The notes under the pieces are model-generated. The model searched no databases, was not told where the DNA came from, and was given only the letters and a program-made list of their open reading frames with translations. A stretch of 17,732 bases of DNA from the NCBI GenBank assembly GCA_963605535.1, contig CAVCXB010000059.1, positions 1-17,732 of the forward strand, in the 5' to 3' direction. This document shows positions 6,433 through 13,992 of this stretch, in pieces (the stretch's first letter is position 1; each line of letters begins with the position of its first letter). This DNA comes from Anthropogastromicrobium chipingensis_A (GTDB lineage Bacteria > Bacillota > Clostridia > Lachnospirales > Lachnospiraceae). Both the position numbers and the translations under genes were made by a program.

Positions 6433-6769
6433 TCTCATCTTCCTCGTCTTCATCCTCTGCACTGTAGAGATCTGAGACAAGCTGATCGAGCGAGCCATTA
6501 TACCAAAGCTTTAAGATTTCTCTTCCCTTCTTCTTTCTGGCATCTTCTTCTTTTACCTTTGCTGTGTAGAGGTTGACACGTGTGCTGACATCGACGTTGA
6601 CATAGCCCTTCTGGTCGAGGCGGTACATCAGCGTACCGAGTGATCTGCGGTCAAGTTCGGTCTGATACTTTTCCAGCAAAATCTGCTGAATCTGGGTTGC
6701 CGTCACCGGACGGTCGGAACCCCAGACGCATTTCATAATTAAAAGTTCGGTCTTTGATAATTCTTTCAT
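6419..6769 (-). CDS. BlaI/MecI-family winged-helix repressor
   Basis: A 116-residue protein of the usual length for the BlaI/MecI/CopY family. The N-terminal winged helix is MKELSKTELLIMKCVWGSDR, then VTATQIQQIL, then RRSLGTLMYRLDQKGYVNVD, with the family's 'V..LL..L..KG.v' style wing. The C-terminal helices should mediate dimerisation and contain the site cut after BlaR1-type signalling. The last 14 residues are extremely acidic (SAEDEDEEDENDEM), unusual for this family. The ribosome site is weak and distant (AGGA about 14 bases upstream). The gene overlaps the M56 protease gene, so the two are coupled. It probably represses its own operon and possibly the operon at 4704 or the exporter upstream. 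Confidence 0.93.
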   Translation of the reverse strand: MKELSKTELLIMKCVWGSDRPVTATQIQQILLEKYQTELDRRSLGTLMYRLDQKGYVNVDVSTRVNLYTAKVKEEDARKKKGREILKLWYNGSLDQLVSDLYSAEDEDEEDENDEM

Positions 6770-6786
6770 AATAAATCCGTTTTTCC

Positions 6787-6858
6787 TTTCTTAAATTTGT
6801 TTTCTTAGATTTATTTTCTTAAATTTATTTTCTTATAAATTTGTTTTTTTAAATCTGC
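6787..6858. repeat. 14-bp AT-rich tandem repeat between the exporter and the BlaI-type gene
   Basis: Five adjacent units read on the plus strand: TTTCTTAAATTTGT, TTTCTTAGATTTAT, TTTCTTAAATTTAT, a 16-base unit with TA inserted, and TTTTTTAAATCTGC. The last unit contains the stop codon of the exporter gene and the first adjoins the weak ribosome site of the BlaI-type gene. The array fills nearly the whole 79-base gap. No promoter is evident in it on the minus strand. Confidence 0.88.
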
Positions 6859-8819
6859 TTACCTGCAAACTGTGAATCATACAGCGAGCGATAGAATCCA
6901 TGCTTTTCCATCAGTTCATCATGTGTTCCCTGCTCAATAACTTCACCTTCGCGCACAACAAGAATACAGTCTGCATTCTGAATGGTAGAAAGACGGTGCG
7001 CAATGACAAAACAGGTCTTGTTCTTCATCAGCTCTAACATGGCTTCCTGAATCTGTAACTCCGTTCTTGTATCGACGTTTGATGTTGCCTCGTCAAGAAT
7101 CAGCATATGCGCATCAAGAAGCATCGCTCTGGCGATGGTTAATAGCTGCTTCTGACCCTTAGAGATATTTCGTCCATCGTCTGTCAATACCGTGTCATAC
7201 TGCTTTGGAAGGCGCATGATATAGTTGTGAATGCGGGCAGCCTTACAGACGCGCTGTACATCCTCAAGTGTAGCATCTGGCTTTCCGTAAGCGATATTTT
7301 CATAAATCGTTCCGTGGAACAGCCACGTATCCTGTAGCACCATGGCAAAGGCGCGGCGCAAACTGTCTCTTGTCACCTGCGTAATGTCGTTTCCATCAAT
7401 CGTAATCTTTCCGCTGTCAATATCATAGAAACGCATCAACAGATTGATGATCGTGGTCTTTCCTGCTCCAGTCGGACCAACGATTGCAATCAGCTTGCCC
7501 GGTTCTGCGTGTAAGCTTAAGTCATGGATAATCGTGTGATCCTTTGTGTAGCCAAAGCTTACATGAGACAGCTCGACATCGCCGTAGATATCGGTAAGTA
7601 CCTTCGCGTCTGTGCTGTCTGCTGGTTCCTCGGTCTCGTCAAGCAGACGGAACACTCGCTCAGCGGCGGCGAGCGCAGACTGAAGCTCACTCATGATGTT
7701 CGCAGACTCGTTGATCGGGCCTGAGAATTTTCTGGAATACAAGACAAAGGAAGAAATGTTTCCGAGTGTCATCTGTCCAAAGATAAAGCGAATCGCACCG
7801 AAGATCGTGACGAGCGCAAGCGATACGTTGTTGACAAGGTTTACAGACGGACCGACCATGCTGCCCATATAATCGGCGCGGTAATAGGCATCGACTGCCT
7901 CCTCATTTTTCGCCTGAAACTTGCCAATCGTGTTGACTTCCTGATGGTATGCCTTTAAGCTCTTCTGACCAGAAAGCATCTCCTCAATAAAGCCGTTTAA
8001 CTCGCCAAGTTTTCCAGAGCGGGCGCGGAAAAGTGGTCTTGTCAGCCCGGTCAGTTTCTTAATAAAGAAGATCGTAAGCGGAACGGTAACGACAAAGATC
8101 AGTACAAGCGGCGGTGAAATGAGAAGCATCATGACAAGGGAACCGATTACTGTGATAAAACTTGCTGCCAGCGATACGACATCGTTGGAAAGGCTCGTGT
8201 TGATCGTATCGACATCGTAGGTAATACGGCTGATAATGTCGCCTGCAGCGTGTGTATCAAAGAAGCTGACTGGCAGGCGCATCAGACGATCAAAAATGTT
8301 GCTTCGCATCGTGGAGACAATACGCTTTGTGATCTGAAGCATGACAAGATTGAGCACATAGGCAAGCACGGCGGATGCCAAATACAGTGCAATCATAATC
8401 TCACAGCACTGGATGACGCGAGCCATATCGACCTGCCCCTTGCCTACCATGGCATCGACGGCATAGCCAGAGTACATTGGACCTGCCAAGGACAACAAAT
8501 TGGAGCTGATACTTAACACGATTGCAAGGAAAAGCCATGCCTTAAACTGCCACAGGTAGCGACCAAGACGAAGCAAAATGTGGCGCTTTTGCGTCTTTCC
8601 CACAAATTGCGCCTGCATTTTCTCCTTCTGCTCTCTGGCGATGGTGCGGCACTCCTCTGCCATATTTCTGTTATCATTTTCCTTCTGGTGTGCGCGACAT
8701 GCGGCCTCAATCTCCTCAAGTGTAATATCGTGATTGAGCTTCGCAGATCTTCCCATGCTTTCTTGCCTTACGCTGCTTTCCTCCTGCAACTCATGCATCT
8801 GCGTTTTCTTCTCACTCAT
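6849..8819 (-). CDS. Heterodimeric ABC exporter, catalytic half (TMD-NBD)
   Basis: A 656-residue fused transmembrane/ATPase half-transporter. The start at 8819 (MSEKKTQ) follows GGAGGTGG and overlaps the partner gene's stop by eight bases. An unusual hydrophilic N-terminal extension of about 80 residues precedes the first helix. The six-helix exporter domain spans about 90-370. In the NBD, Walker A is GPTGAGKT (448-455), the Q-loop Gln is near 496, Walker B is MLILDEATSNVD with the catalytic Glu at 577, and the switch His is 608 (VIAHRLST). The signature is ISKGQ (552-556) rather than LSGGQ. The intact Walker B with a changed signature is what the consensus-site partner of TM287/288- or BmrCD-type exporters shows. 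It probably exports drugs, peptides or lipids with the 592-residue partner. Confidence 0.93.
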   Translation of the reverse strand: MSEKKTQMHELQEESSVRQESMGRSAKLNHDITLEEIEAACRAHQKENDNRNMAEECRTIAREQKEKMQAQFVGKTQKRHILLRLGRYLWQFKAWLFLAIVLSISSNLLSLAGPMYSGYAVDAMVGKGQVDMARVIQCCEIMIALYLASAVLAYVLNLVMLQITKRIVSTMRSNIFDRLMRLPVSFFDTHAAGDIISRITYDVDTINTSLSNDVVSLAASFITVIGSLVMMLLISPPLVLIFVVTVPLTIFFIKKLTGLTRPLFRARSGKLGELNGFIEEMLSGQKSLKAYHQEVNTIGKFQAKNEEAVDAYYRADYMGSMVGPSVNLVNNVSLALVTIFGAIRFIFGQMTLGNISSFVLYSRKFSGPINESANIMSELQSALAAAERVFRLLDETEEPADSTDAKVLTDIYGDVELSHVSFGYTKDHTIIHDLSLHAEPGKLIAIVGPTGAGKTTIINLLMRFYDIDSGKITIDGNDITQVTRDSLRRAFAMVLQDTWLFHGTIYENIAYGKPDATLEDVQRVCKAARIHNYIMRLPKQYDTVLTDDGRNISKGQKQLLTIARAMLLDAHMLILDEATSNVDTRTELQIQEAMLELMKNKTCFVIAHRLSTIQNADCILVVREGEVIEQGTHDELMEKHGFYRSLYDSQFAGKQI

Positions 8820-10590
8820 CAATTCCACCTCCCATCTGTGACTCACTGATTTCTCGATACACCTCGCAGCTTTCCATCAGCTCTTTATGCTTTCCATAGC
8901 CAATCATCTCGCCGTCCTCCAAGACAATAATCTTATCGGCGCGATAGATGGAACTGATTCGCTGTGCAACAATGATGGAGGTAAGATTGCCATAATGCTC
9001 GCGGATTGCCCCTCGAAGTCTCGCATCCGTCGCATAGTCAAGCGCACTTGACGAATCGTCGAGTACCAGAATCTGCGGGCACTTTGCGAGCGCTCTGGTG
9101 ATGAGAAGACGCTGCTTTTGTCCTCCGGAAAGATCCATTCCACGGATGGCAAGCATCGTGTCGAGACCTTTTTCTTCGATAAACTCCGCTGCCTGTGCAT
9201 CCCTTGCGGCCTCCATCGCCTCTTCCTTTGAGACATCTCGGCCAAAACGAATATTCTCATAAATCGTATCGTGGAAAATAACGTCATTCTGGAAGGCAGC
9301 GCCAAACAGTGGCATCAATTCCTTTGACGTGTAGGTACGCACATCGCGGCCATTGACGTAGATATGACCCTCATCTGGGTCGTAATAGCGCATCAGCAGA
9401 TTGACGATGGTACTCTTTCCAGAACCGGTCGCTCCGATGATACCAAGCGTTTCACCTTTGTTGACCGTAAAGCTGACATCATGCAGACAATCCTCGCCGT
9501 CCCCATCCTCATAGCGGAAAGACACGTGATCGAAGATGATTTGTGGCAAGACAGGCTCTACACCTGTCTCTTTGGCAGCGGCTGCCTCTTCTACTACCTT
9601 TTCTACCACGGAATCTACATTTCCAACCGAATGCTCGATCATCAGATCTTCCGGCATATTTAATACCTCACTGATACGTCTTGCAGACGCAGATGCCTTG
9701 GAATACAGGACAAAGATTCGGGATAAAAACAAAATGGAATTCAAGATAATCGTGACATAGGACATAAATGCCATGATAACGCCCGGTGTCGTCTGTCCCG
9801 CATCGACACGCTTTGCACCGACAAAAAGGACAAGCACGAGACCAACATTTAAGATGATACTCATGACCGGGTTCATCGCACCCATGATCATACCGGCACG
9901 CTGGTCACGCGTTACGACTTCCTCATTGATCTTAGCAAATTTGCTTCTCTCGGTGTCTGTCTTTGACAATGCCTTAATGACACGAATACCTGCGATGTCT
10001 TCTCTTACGAGGCGCACAAAACGGTCAACTGCCTCCTGCACTTTGGTATACATCGGCACGCCTTTACTGGAAAACAGATAGACAAGAAGCGCCATCACTG
10101 GAAGCAGCGCAAGCATGATACAGGTAAGCGGCGCGTCCATGGAAAGGGTAACGGCAAGACCACCGATCAGCATGATCGGCTGACGCACACCAAGACGCTG
10201 CATCATACCAATAAATTGGTGAATGTTGTAGGTATCGGACGTAGAACGTGAAATCAAGGATGCCTGTCCGATCTGCTCCTGCTGTCTGGAGGATAAAAAG
10301 CTGATCTTAGAAAACAGCTGTAAACGAATCCTCTCTGTTGTATTTCTGGCGACAAGCGATGCCATACGGTTTGCTACAATATTTCCGATCAGCGCAAGGA
10401 ACGCAAATAGAACCATTACGCCGCCCCAGGCAAACACGTAGCCGATGTTTCCTGTTGGAATCACGCGGTCGACCATGACAGAAAGTGCCCACGGAATCAA
10501 AAGCTCTACAATGGTGGCGGCGACCTTGATTGCAAAGCCGACTGCCATCCTTGCCCGGTACGGAATCAGATAAGAAAATATCTGCTTCAT
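8812..10590 (-). CDS. Heterodimeric ABC exporter, degenerate-site half (TMD-NBD)
   Basis: A 592-residue half-transporter starting at 10590 (MKQIFSYLIP), with AAGGGAGAG eight bases upstream; a TTG nine codons earlier is less likely. Six helices occupy about 15-305. A linker rich in Val/Glu/Ala (about 320-345) precedes the NBD. Walker A is GATGSGKS (386-393), the Q-loop Gln is near 434 and the signature is a canonical LSGGQ (487-491). Walker B is ILVLDDSSSALD, with Asp in place of the catalytic Glu (512), and the switch His is replaced by Gln (543, VAQRISS). These changes make this half's own ATP site degenerate, so together with its partner it forms one active and one inactive ATP site. It overlaps the second half by eight bases. 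Confidence 0.94.
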   Translation of the reverse strand: MKQIFSYLIPYRARMAVGFAIKVAATIVELLIPWALSVMVDRVIPTGNIGYVFAWGGVMVLFAFLALIGNIVANRMASLVARNTTERIRLQLFSKISFLSSRQQEQIGQASLISRSTSDTYNIHQFIGMMQRLGVRQPIMLIGGLAVTLSMDAPLTCIMLALLPVMALLVYLFSSKGVPMYTKVQEAVDRFVRLVREDIAGIRVIKALSKTDTERSKFAKINEEVVTRDQRAGMIMGAMNPVMSIILNVGLVLVLFVGAKRVDAGQTTPGVIMAFMSYVTIILNSILFLSRIFVLYSKASASARRISEVLNMPEDLMIEHSVGNVDSVVEKVVEEAAAAKETGVEPVLPQIIFDHVSFRYEDGDGEDCLHDVSFTVNKGETLGIIGATGSGKSTIVNLLMRYYDPDEGHIYVNGRDVRTYTSKELMPLFGAAFQNDVIFHDTIYENIRFGRDVSKEEAMEAARDAQAAEFIEEKGLDTMLAIRGMDLSGGQKQRLLITRALAKCPQILVLDDSSSALDYATDARLRGAIREHYGNLTSIIVAQRISSIYRADKIIVLEDGEMIGYGKHKELMESCEVYREISESQMGGGIDE

Positions 10591-10633
10591 TTGTTTGTTC
10601 TCTCCCTTCTCTTTCAACTTATTTCTTCTTTTT

Positions 10634-10663
10634 ATGATACCACTGTTTTTATCTGGGAAACAA
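10634..10663 (-). promoter_or_regulatory. Possible promoter of the exporter genes
   Basis: On the minus strand TTGTTT (10663-10658) is followed after 18 bases by TATCAT (10639-10634), which is one mismatch from TATAAT. The -35 box is poor. A transcript would start near 10627, about 37 bases before the exporter ATG. Confidence 0.4.
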
Positions 10664-10708
10664 TGTAGAATCCTTGAAAAAATCAGAACATTTCAGCGAA
10701 CGATTTTT

Positions 10709-10758
10709 TTCAATTTTGATTTCAAAACTGCTATAGTATCGCTATAGGCTAGTGATAC
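10709..10758 (+). promoter_or_regulatory. Promoter and palindrome before the MerR-like gene
   Basis: TTCAAT (10709-10714) is followed after 17 bases by an extended -10, TGC-TATAGT (10732-10737). An imperfect 23-bp palindrome at 10736-10758 (GTATC and CTA pairing with TAG and GATAC) overlaps the -10 and the predicted start. A smaller palindrome, TTTTGATTTCAAAA, lies at 10714-10727. The placement fits self-repression by the downstream regulator; no binding is proven. Confidence 0.5.
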
Positions 10759-10806
10759 TTTATCGTTCACGTGAATACTGCTTTCATTTTAGAAAGGAAG
10801 GATTTT

Positions 10807-11610
10807 ATGCAGAATCGGGATGACAGGATGGGACAAACCACACAAAACATGCAAAGTATACAAAGTGTGTCACGCACACCAGAAAACAAAAGTGGAACTA
10901 GTGAAGCGACAGATTCACAACTTGACGACGAGCAGCCCATTCTGATTTCAGATGCCTGCAAGCAATTAAATATGGAAGCGCATGTGCTGCGCTACTGGGA
11001 GGAGGAACTCGGTCTTCCAATCATGCGAAATGAGCAGGGCTATCGCTGCTACACAAATGCACAGCTTTTAATGTTTCAGCGAATTAAGATTTTGCGCGAT
11101 GCGGGATACCAGTTAAAGGCCATCAAACTGGTCGTTCCGAGATTATCTCTTTTGGATGAGGATGAGTTTTATTATCTGGTGAAATTATCGGATGAGATGA
11201 ACCGCCGTGCAAGTGAGCTGCCGGACACACTGCCCGCCGTTTTGCCGATGTCAGCCGCGCAAACCGAGCTGGCACGAAAGCTTCGCATGGAAGAATTTGA
11301 GGATGTGATGAACCGCATTTTAGATGAAGCGCTGCGCCGTCATGCGGTCGAGATGGAGGCACAGCTCGGCGATACGATTACTGAACGAATTGAGGAACGG
11401 CTTGACAATGTGATCACAGAAAAAATCACCGAACAGGTCAGTACAAAGGTGATCAAGGAAATGGATTATCGAATGCGGCTTCAGAACGATGAGGCAGAGG
11501 AGCGTTTTCGTAAACTCGATGAGACACTTTCTTCACGCCGAAAGAAGACACGCGAGCAGAAGGAGGCCGCCGCGAGCAGACTGCCGTGGAGACGAAAATC
11601 TAAGAGGTAG
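10807..11610 (+). CDS. MerR/RacA-like DNA-binding protein with long coiled coil
   Basis: A 267-residue protein starting at the ATG after AAGGAAGGA; an upstream GTG at 10771 has no ribosome site. The first 40 or so residues are polar and probably disordered. A MerR-type winged helix follows (about 46-110): ISDACKQLNMEAHVLRYWEE, ELGLPIMRNEQGYRCYTNAQ and IKILRDAGYQLKAIK. In place of the short ligand-binding tail of drug-sensing MerR proteins there is a long Glu/Lys/Arg-rich, mostly helical region (about 155-245). It ends in a very basic tail (SSRRKKTREQK and LPWRRKSKR). This layout resembles RacA-like or DUF3967-type proteins that combine a MerR head with a coiled coil. It is divergent from the exporter genes, so a regulatory link is possible but unproven. 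Confidence 0.85.
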   Translation: MQNRDDRMGQTTQNMQSIQSVSRTPENKSGTSEATDSQLDDEQPILISDACKQLNMEAHVLRYWEEELGLPIMRNEQGYRCYTNAQLLMFQRIKILRDAGYQLKAIKLVVPRLSLLDEDEFYYLVKLSDEMNRRASELPDTLPAVLPMSAAQTELARKLRMEEFEDVMNRILDEALRRHAVEMEAQLGDTITERIEERLDNVITEKITEQVSTKVIKEMDYRMRLQNDEAEERFRKLDETLSSRRKKTREQKEAAASRLPWRRKSKR

Positions 11611-11656
11611 CATCCGAAGTGCCCTTCGTTGAACTTCCGGGTTGCATTCGCACACA

Positions 11657-11685
11657 AAAAAGACTGCCCTCTCGGACAGTCTTTT
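11657..11685. terminator. Bidirectional terminator between the MerR-like and ferredoxin genes
   Basis: AAAAAGACTG pairs with CAGTCTTTT around a CC/GG extension and a TCTC loop. It is flanked by A residues on the left and TTTTCTTT on the right, so it can end transcription from both convergent genes. Confidence 0.88.
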
Positions 11686-11736
11686 CTTTCGCTACGATAA
11701 AATATCGTCTGATGGATTCTGCGAAACCAGAAAGAA

Positions 11737-11904
11737 TTACTCGCTGATTGCAGAAACCGGACAGGCTGCAGCGCAGCTTCCGCACTCGATACATGCGTCT
11801 GCGTCGATCTCGTACTTTCCTTCACCCTCTGCGATTGCGCCTACTGGGCACTCACCCTCACAGGTACCGCACATGATACACTCATCACTAATCTTGTATG
11901 CCAT
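11737..11904 (-). CDS. 2[4Fe-4S] clostridial-type ferredoxin
   Basis: A 55-residue electron carrier too short for many ORF screens. It starts MAYKISDEC and has two cluster motifs of the form CxxCxxCxxxCP: C9, C12, C15, C19-P and C38, C41, C44, C48-P. Each cluster takes three Cys from one motif and the fourth from the other, as in clostridial ferredoxins. The ribosome site AAGGAGG lies eight bases before the ATG. The gene is alone between its own promoter (11955-11983) and the terminator at 11657-11685. It serves low-potential electron transfer in fermentative metabolism; the partner enzyme is not indicated by the neighbours. Confidence 0.96.
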   Translation of the reverse strand: MAYKISDECIMCGTCEGECPVGAIAEGEGKYEIDADACIECGSCAAACPVSAISE

Positions 11905-11954
11905 TTACTTATCCTCCTTGAAGATATATTTTTTACGCTTTTCTCAGCACCATC

Positions 11955-11983
11955 ATTTTAATACAGCTTCGCACTTTTTGCAA
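11955..11983 (-). promoter_or_regulatory. Promoter of the ferredoxin gene
   Basis: On the minus strand TTGCAA (11983-11978) is followed after 17 bases by TAAAAT (11960-11955), one mismatch from the -10 consensus. Predicted start is near 11948, about 45 bases before the ATG. Confidence 0.65.
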
Positions 11984-12001
11984 GATATTTTTATGCGAAG
12001 C
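11966..12001. promoter_or_regulatory. Perfect 8-bp inverted repeat flanking the ferredoxin -35 box
   Basis: GCTTCGCA (11966-11973) and TGCGAAGC (11994-12001) are separated by 20 bases that contain the -35 box. One arm is in the promoter spacer and the other just upstream of the -35. It also lies 22 bases after the potD stop, so it could be a 3' hairpin of the pot mRNA, but it lacks a T-run on the minus strand. Confidence 0.55.
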
Positions 12002-12022
12002 CGTTACTTTACATTGTTTTTA

Positions 12023-13087
12023 TTACTTTACCTTCTTCCAAAGCTCATAATACGTATTTTCAGCTTCCTCGCCCAGATAATTGTAAACTTCGCAGTTTTC
12101 GATGGTCTTCTCATCTGGGAATACGCTTGGATTGTTGACGATATCCTCATCGATCAGCTCCTGAGCAGCTACATTCGGTGTTCCATAATAAATATACTCA
12201 AAGTTGTCATATGCTGCATCCTGAGTGCAAAGGAAATCGATCCACTTGTGTGCGTTCTCTACATTCTCGGAACCCTTGGTGATTACCCAACCATCGTACC
12301 AGATATTTGTTCCTTCCTTCGGGATTACATACTCAAGATCCTCGTTCTCCTCCTGACAGTACAAATACTCGCCAGAGTAAATAACGCCGATAGCTGCTGC
12401 GCCATTGATCATCTTGTCACGTACCTCATCAATGGTGTAAGCCTTGTTTAATTTGGACTGGATCTTTAACTGCTCCATCGCCTCGTTTAACTCATCCTCA
12501 TCGGTACTGTTGCAGGAGTAGCCCAGACGCTTTAAGGAGATCATGAATGCATCACGCACAGAATCCTGCATAATGATGTCGTTCTTGTAGGTCTCATCCC
12601 ACAATACATCCCAGCTATCGATAACTGCATCCTCATCTACCATGGTCTTATTGTACAGAATGCCGACAGTACCGAAGGTATACGGAACGCAGTACTTGTT
12701 GCCCGGATCAAAGCCTTCGCAGCTCTTTAAATAAACCTCTCCGATGTTCTCAGTTGCGTTTGGCAGAAGATCCCAATCTAACTCCTGAATGACATCATTC
12801 TGAATCATCTTCTCGATCATATAGTCGGACGGGCAAATAACATCATACAGGCTCGGATCGGCCTCAACACGCGGATACATCGCCTCGTTTGTATCGAAGG
12901 TATCGTAAATAACCTCGATGCCATACTCATCCTCAAATTCATCAATCAAGTCTTCATCGATATATTCACCCCAGTTAAGCACCTTTACCTGTCCGTTCGG
13001 ATACTTGTCTGCAAATACAGCCTGTGCGCCAAATGCGGTAGTCATCATCATTACAGCGGATGCTGCTGCCCATACTCTTCTTCTCAT
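12023..13087 (-). CDS. potD: Spermidine/putrescine-binding protein PotD
   Basis: A 354-residue extracellular substrate-binding protein of the polyamine ABC importer. A signal peptide (residues 1-26, ending GAQAVFA) precedes a mature start at DKYPNGQVKVLNWGEYID; the WGEYI block and the following acidic helix are typical of PotD/PotF. Other family features are YDVICPSDYM, the central YTFGTVGILYNK and DGWVITKGSEN. The ATG has GAGGAGA nine bases upstream. There is no lipobox Cys, unusual for a Gram-positive binding protein, which would normally be lipid-anchored. It is the last gene of the operon, 92 bases after potC, a gap that may hold a weak hairpin. Its role is to capture polyamines and deliver them to PotB/PotC. 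Confidence 0.95.
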   Translation of the reverse strand: MRRRVWAAASAVMMMTTAFGAQAVFADKYPNGQVKVLNWGEYIDEDLIDEFEDEYGIEVIYDTFDTNEAMYPRVEADPSLYDVICPSDYMIEKMIQNDVIQELDWDLLPNATENIGEVYLKSCEGFDPGNKYCVPYTFGTVGILYNKTMVDEDAVIDSWDVLWDETYKNDIIMQDSVRDAFMISLKRLGYSCNSTDEDELNEAMEQLKIQSKLNKAYTIDEVRDKMINGAAAIGVIYSGEYLYCQEENEDLEYVIPKEGTNIWYDGWVITKGSENVENAHKWIDFLCTQDAAYDNFEYIYYGTPNVAAQELIDEDIVNNPSVFPDEKTIENCEVYNYLGEEAENTYYELWKKVK

Positions 13088-13179
13088 AATCGTTCTCCTC
13101 TATTTTTATCGTTTTGCTTGGTGTTTATTTTTTCTCAAAGGATCAAACCGATACGTCTGACCCTTTTTCTCTCGATTGC

Positions 13180-13992
13180 TTATTGATTCGCTGCTGCCTC
13201 TTCTGCTTTCTTTCTCTTCTTGTCACGCAGTCCCGGAAGGGTATTCATCAGAATCAGAAGCAAAAGAACAGAAACAAACATAACAGTAGACAATGCGTTC
13301 ATGGTCGGCTTGATGCCTTTTCGCACTTCACTGTAAATCAATGTGGACAGGGTATTGATTCCTGCGCCTCTGGTAAAATATGTGATGATAAAATCATCGA
13401 GTGACATCGTAAATGCCAGTAAAAATCCGGATACAATACCTGGTGCCAACTCTGGCAGTACGACCTGGAAGAATGCCATAAGCGGCGTTGCGCCCAGATC
13501 CATCGCTGCCTCATAGGTGCTGACATTTGTCTGGCGCAGTCTCGGCATAACGCTCAAAATCACATACGGAATGTTGAATGTGATATGTGCCACCAGAATC
13601 GTGGAAAAACCAAATTTCCAGCCAACCGAGATAAAAACTAGCATTAAGGAAAGTCCTGTTACCAGATCGGAATTCATCAGTGGAATGTTATTGAGTGCCA
13701 TATACACTGTCTTAAACTTTCCTTTTAATGCATTGATGCCGATACAGGTGATAGTGCCGACTATGGTTGCCACAAGTGCAGACACCAGTGCGATGATCAA
13801 TGTGTTGCTGAGTGCCTCCATAATCATGCGGCTCTCAAAAAGATCCTCATACCACTTTAAGGAAAAGCCCTTCCATCGGCTTCCTTTTCCTTCATTAAAG
13901 GAAAAAATAATTAATGTAACAATCGGGGCGTACAAAAAGAGAAAGATCAGTGTCAGGTACATGCCCGAAAAAAAAGATTTTAATTTTTTCAT
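13180..13992 (-). CDS. potC: Polyamine ABC transporter permease PotC
   Basis: A 270-residue membrane protein with six predicted helices, the first at about 9-31 (MYLTLIFLFLYAPIVTLIIFSF). The EAA loop that contacts the ATPase is AAMDLGATPLMAFFQVVLPE, followed by LAPGIVSGF; the whole matches PotC/PotI-type permeases. The ATG overlaps the potB stop by one base (TGATG), implying coupling. GGGGAGGG lies about 12 bases upstream. The charged tail KKRKKAEEAAANQ is cytoplasmic. It forms the channel with PotB. Confidence 0.95.
   Translation of the reverse strand: MKKLKSFFSGMYLTLIFLFLYAPIVTLIIFSFNEGKGSRWKGFSLKWYEDLFESRMIMEALSNTLIIALVSALVATIVGTITCIGINALKGKFKTVYMALNNIPLMNSDLVTGLSLMLVFISVGWKFGFSTILVAHITFNIPYVILSVMPRLRQTNVSTYEAAMDLGATPLMAFFQVVLPELAPGIVSGFLLAFTMSLDDFIITYFTRGAGINTLSTLIYSEVRKGIKPTMNALSTVMFVSVLLLLILMNTLPGLRDKKRKKAEEAAANQ

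Noticed and set aside
11642..12451. Plus-strand ORF of 269 codons
   Set aside because: It is antisense to the ferredoxin gene and to the potD 3' end and passes through the terminator; the minus-strand frames have clear motifs.
13136..13166. Hairpin between potC and potD as a terminator
   Set aside because: The stem is short with a mismatch and is followed by A residues, not T, on the transcribed strand; at most a weak mRNA-stabilising structure.
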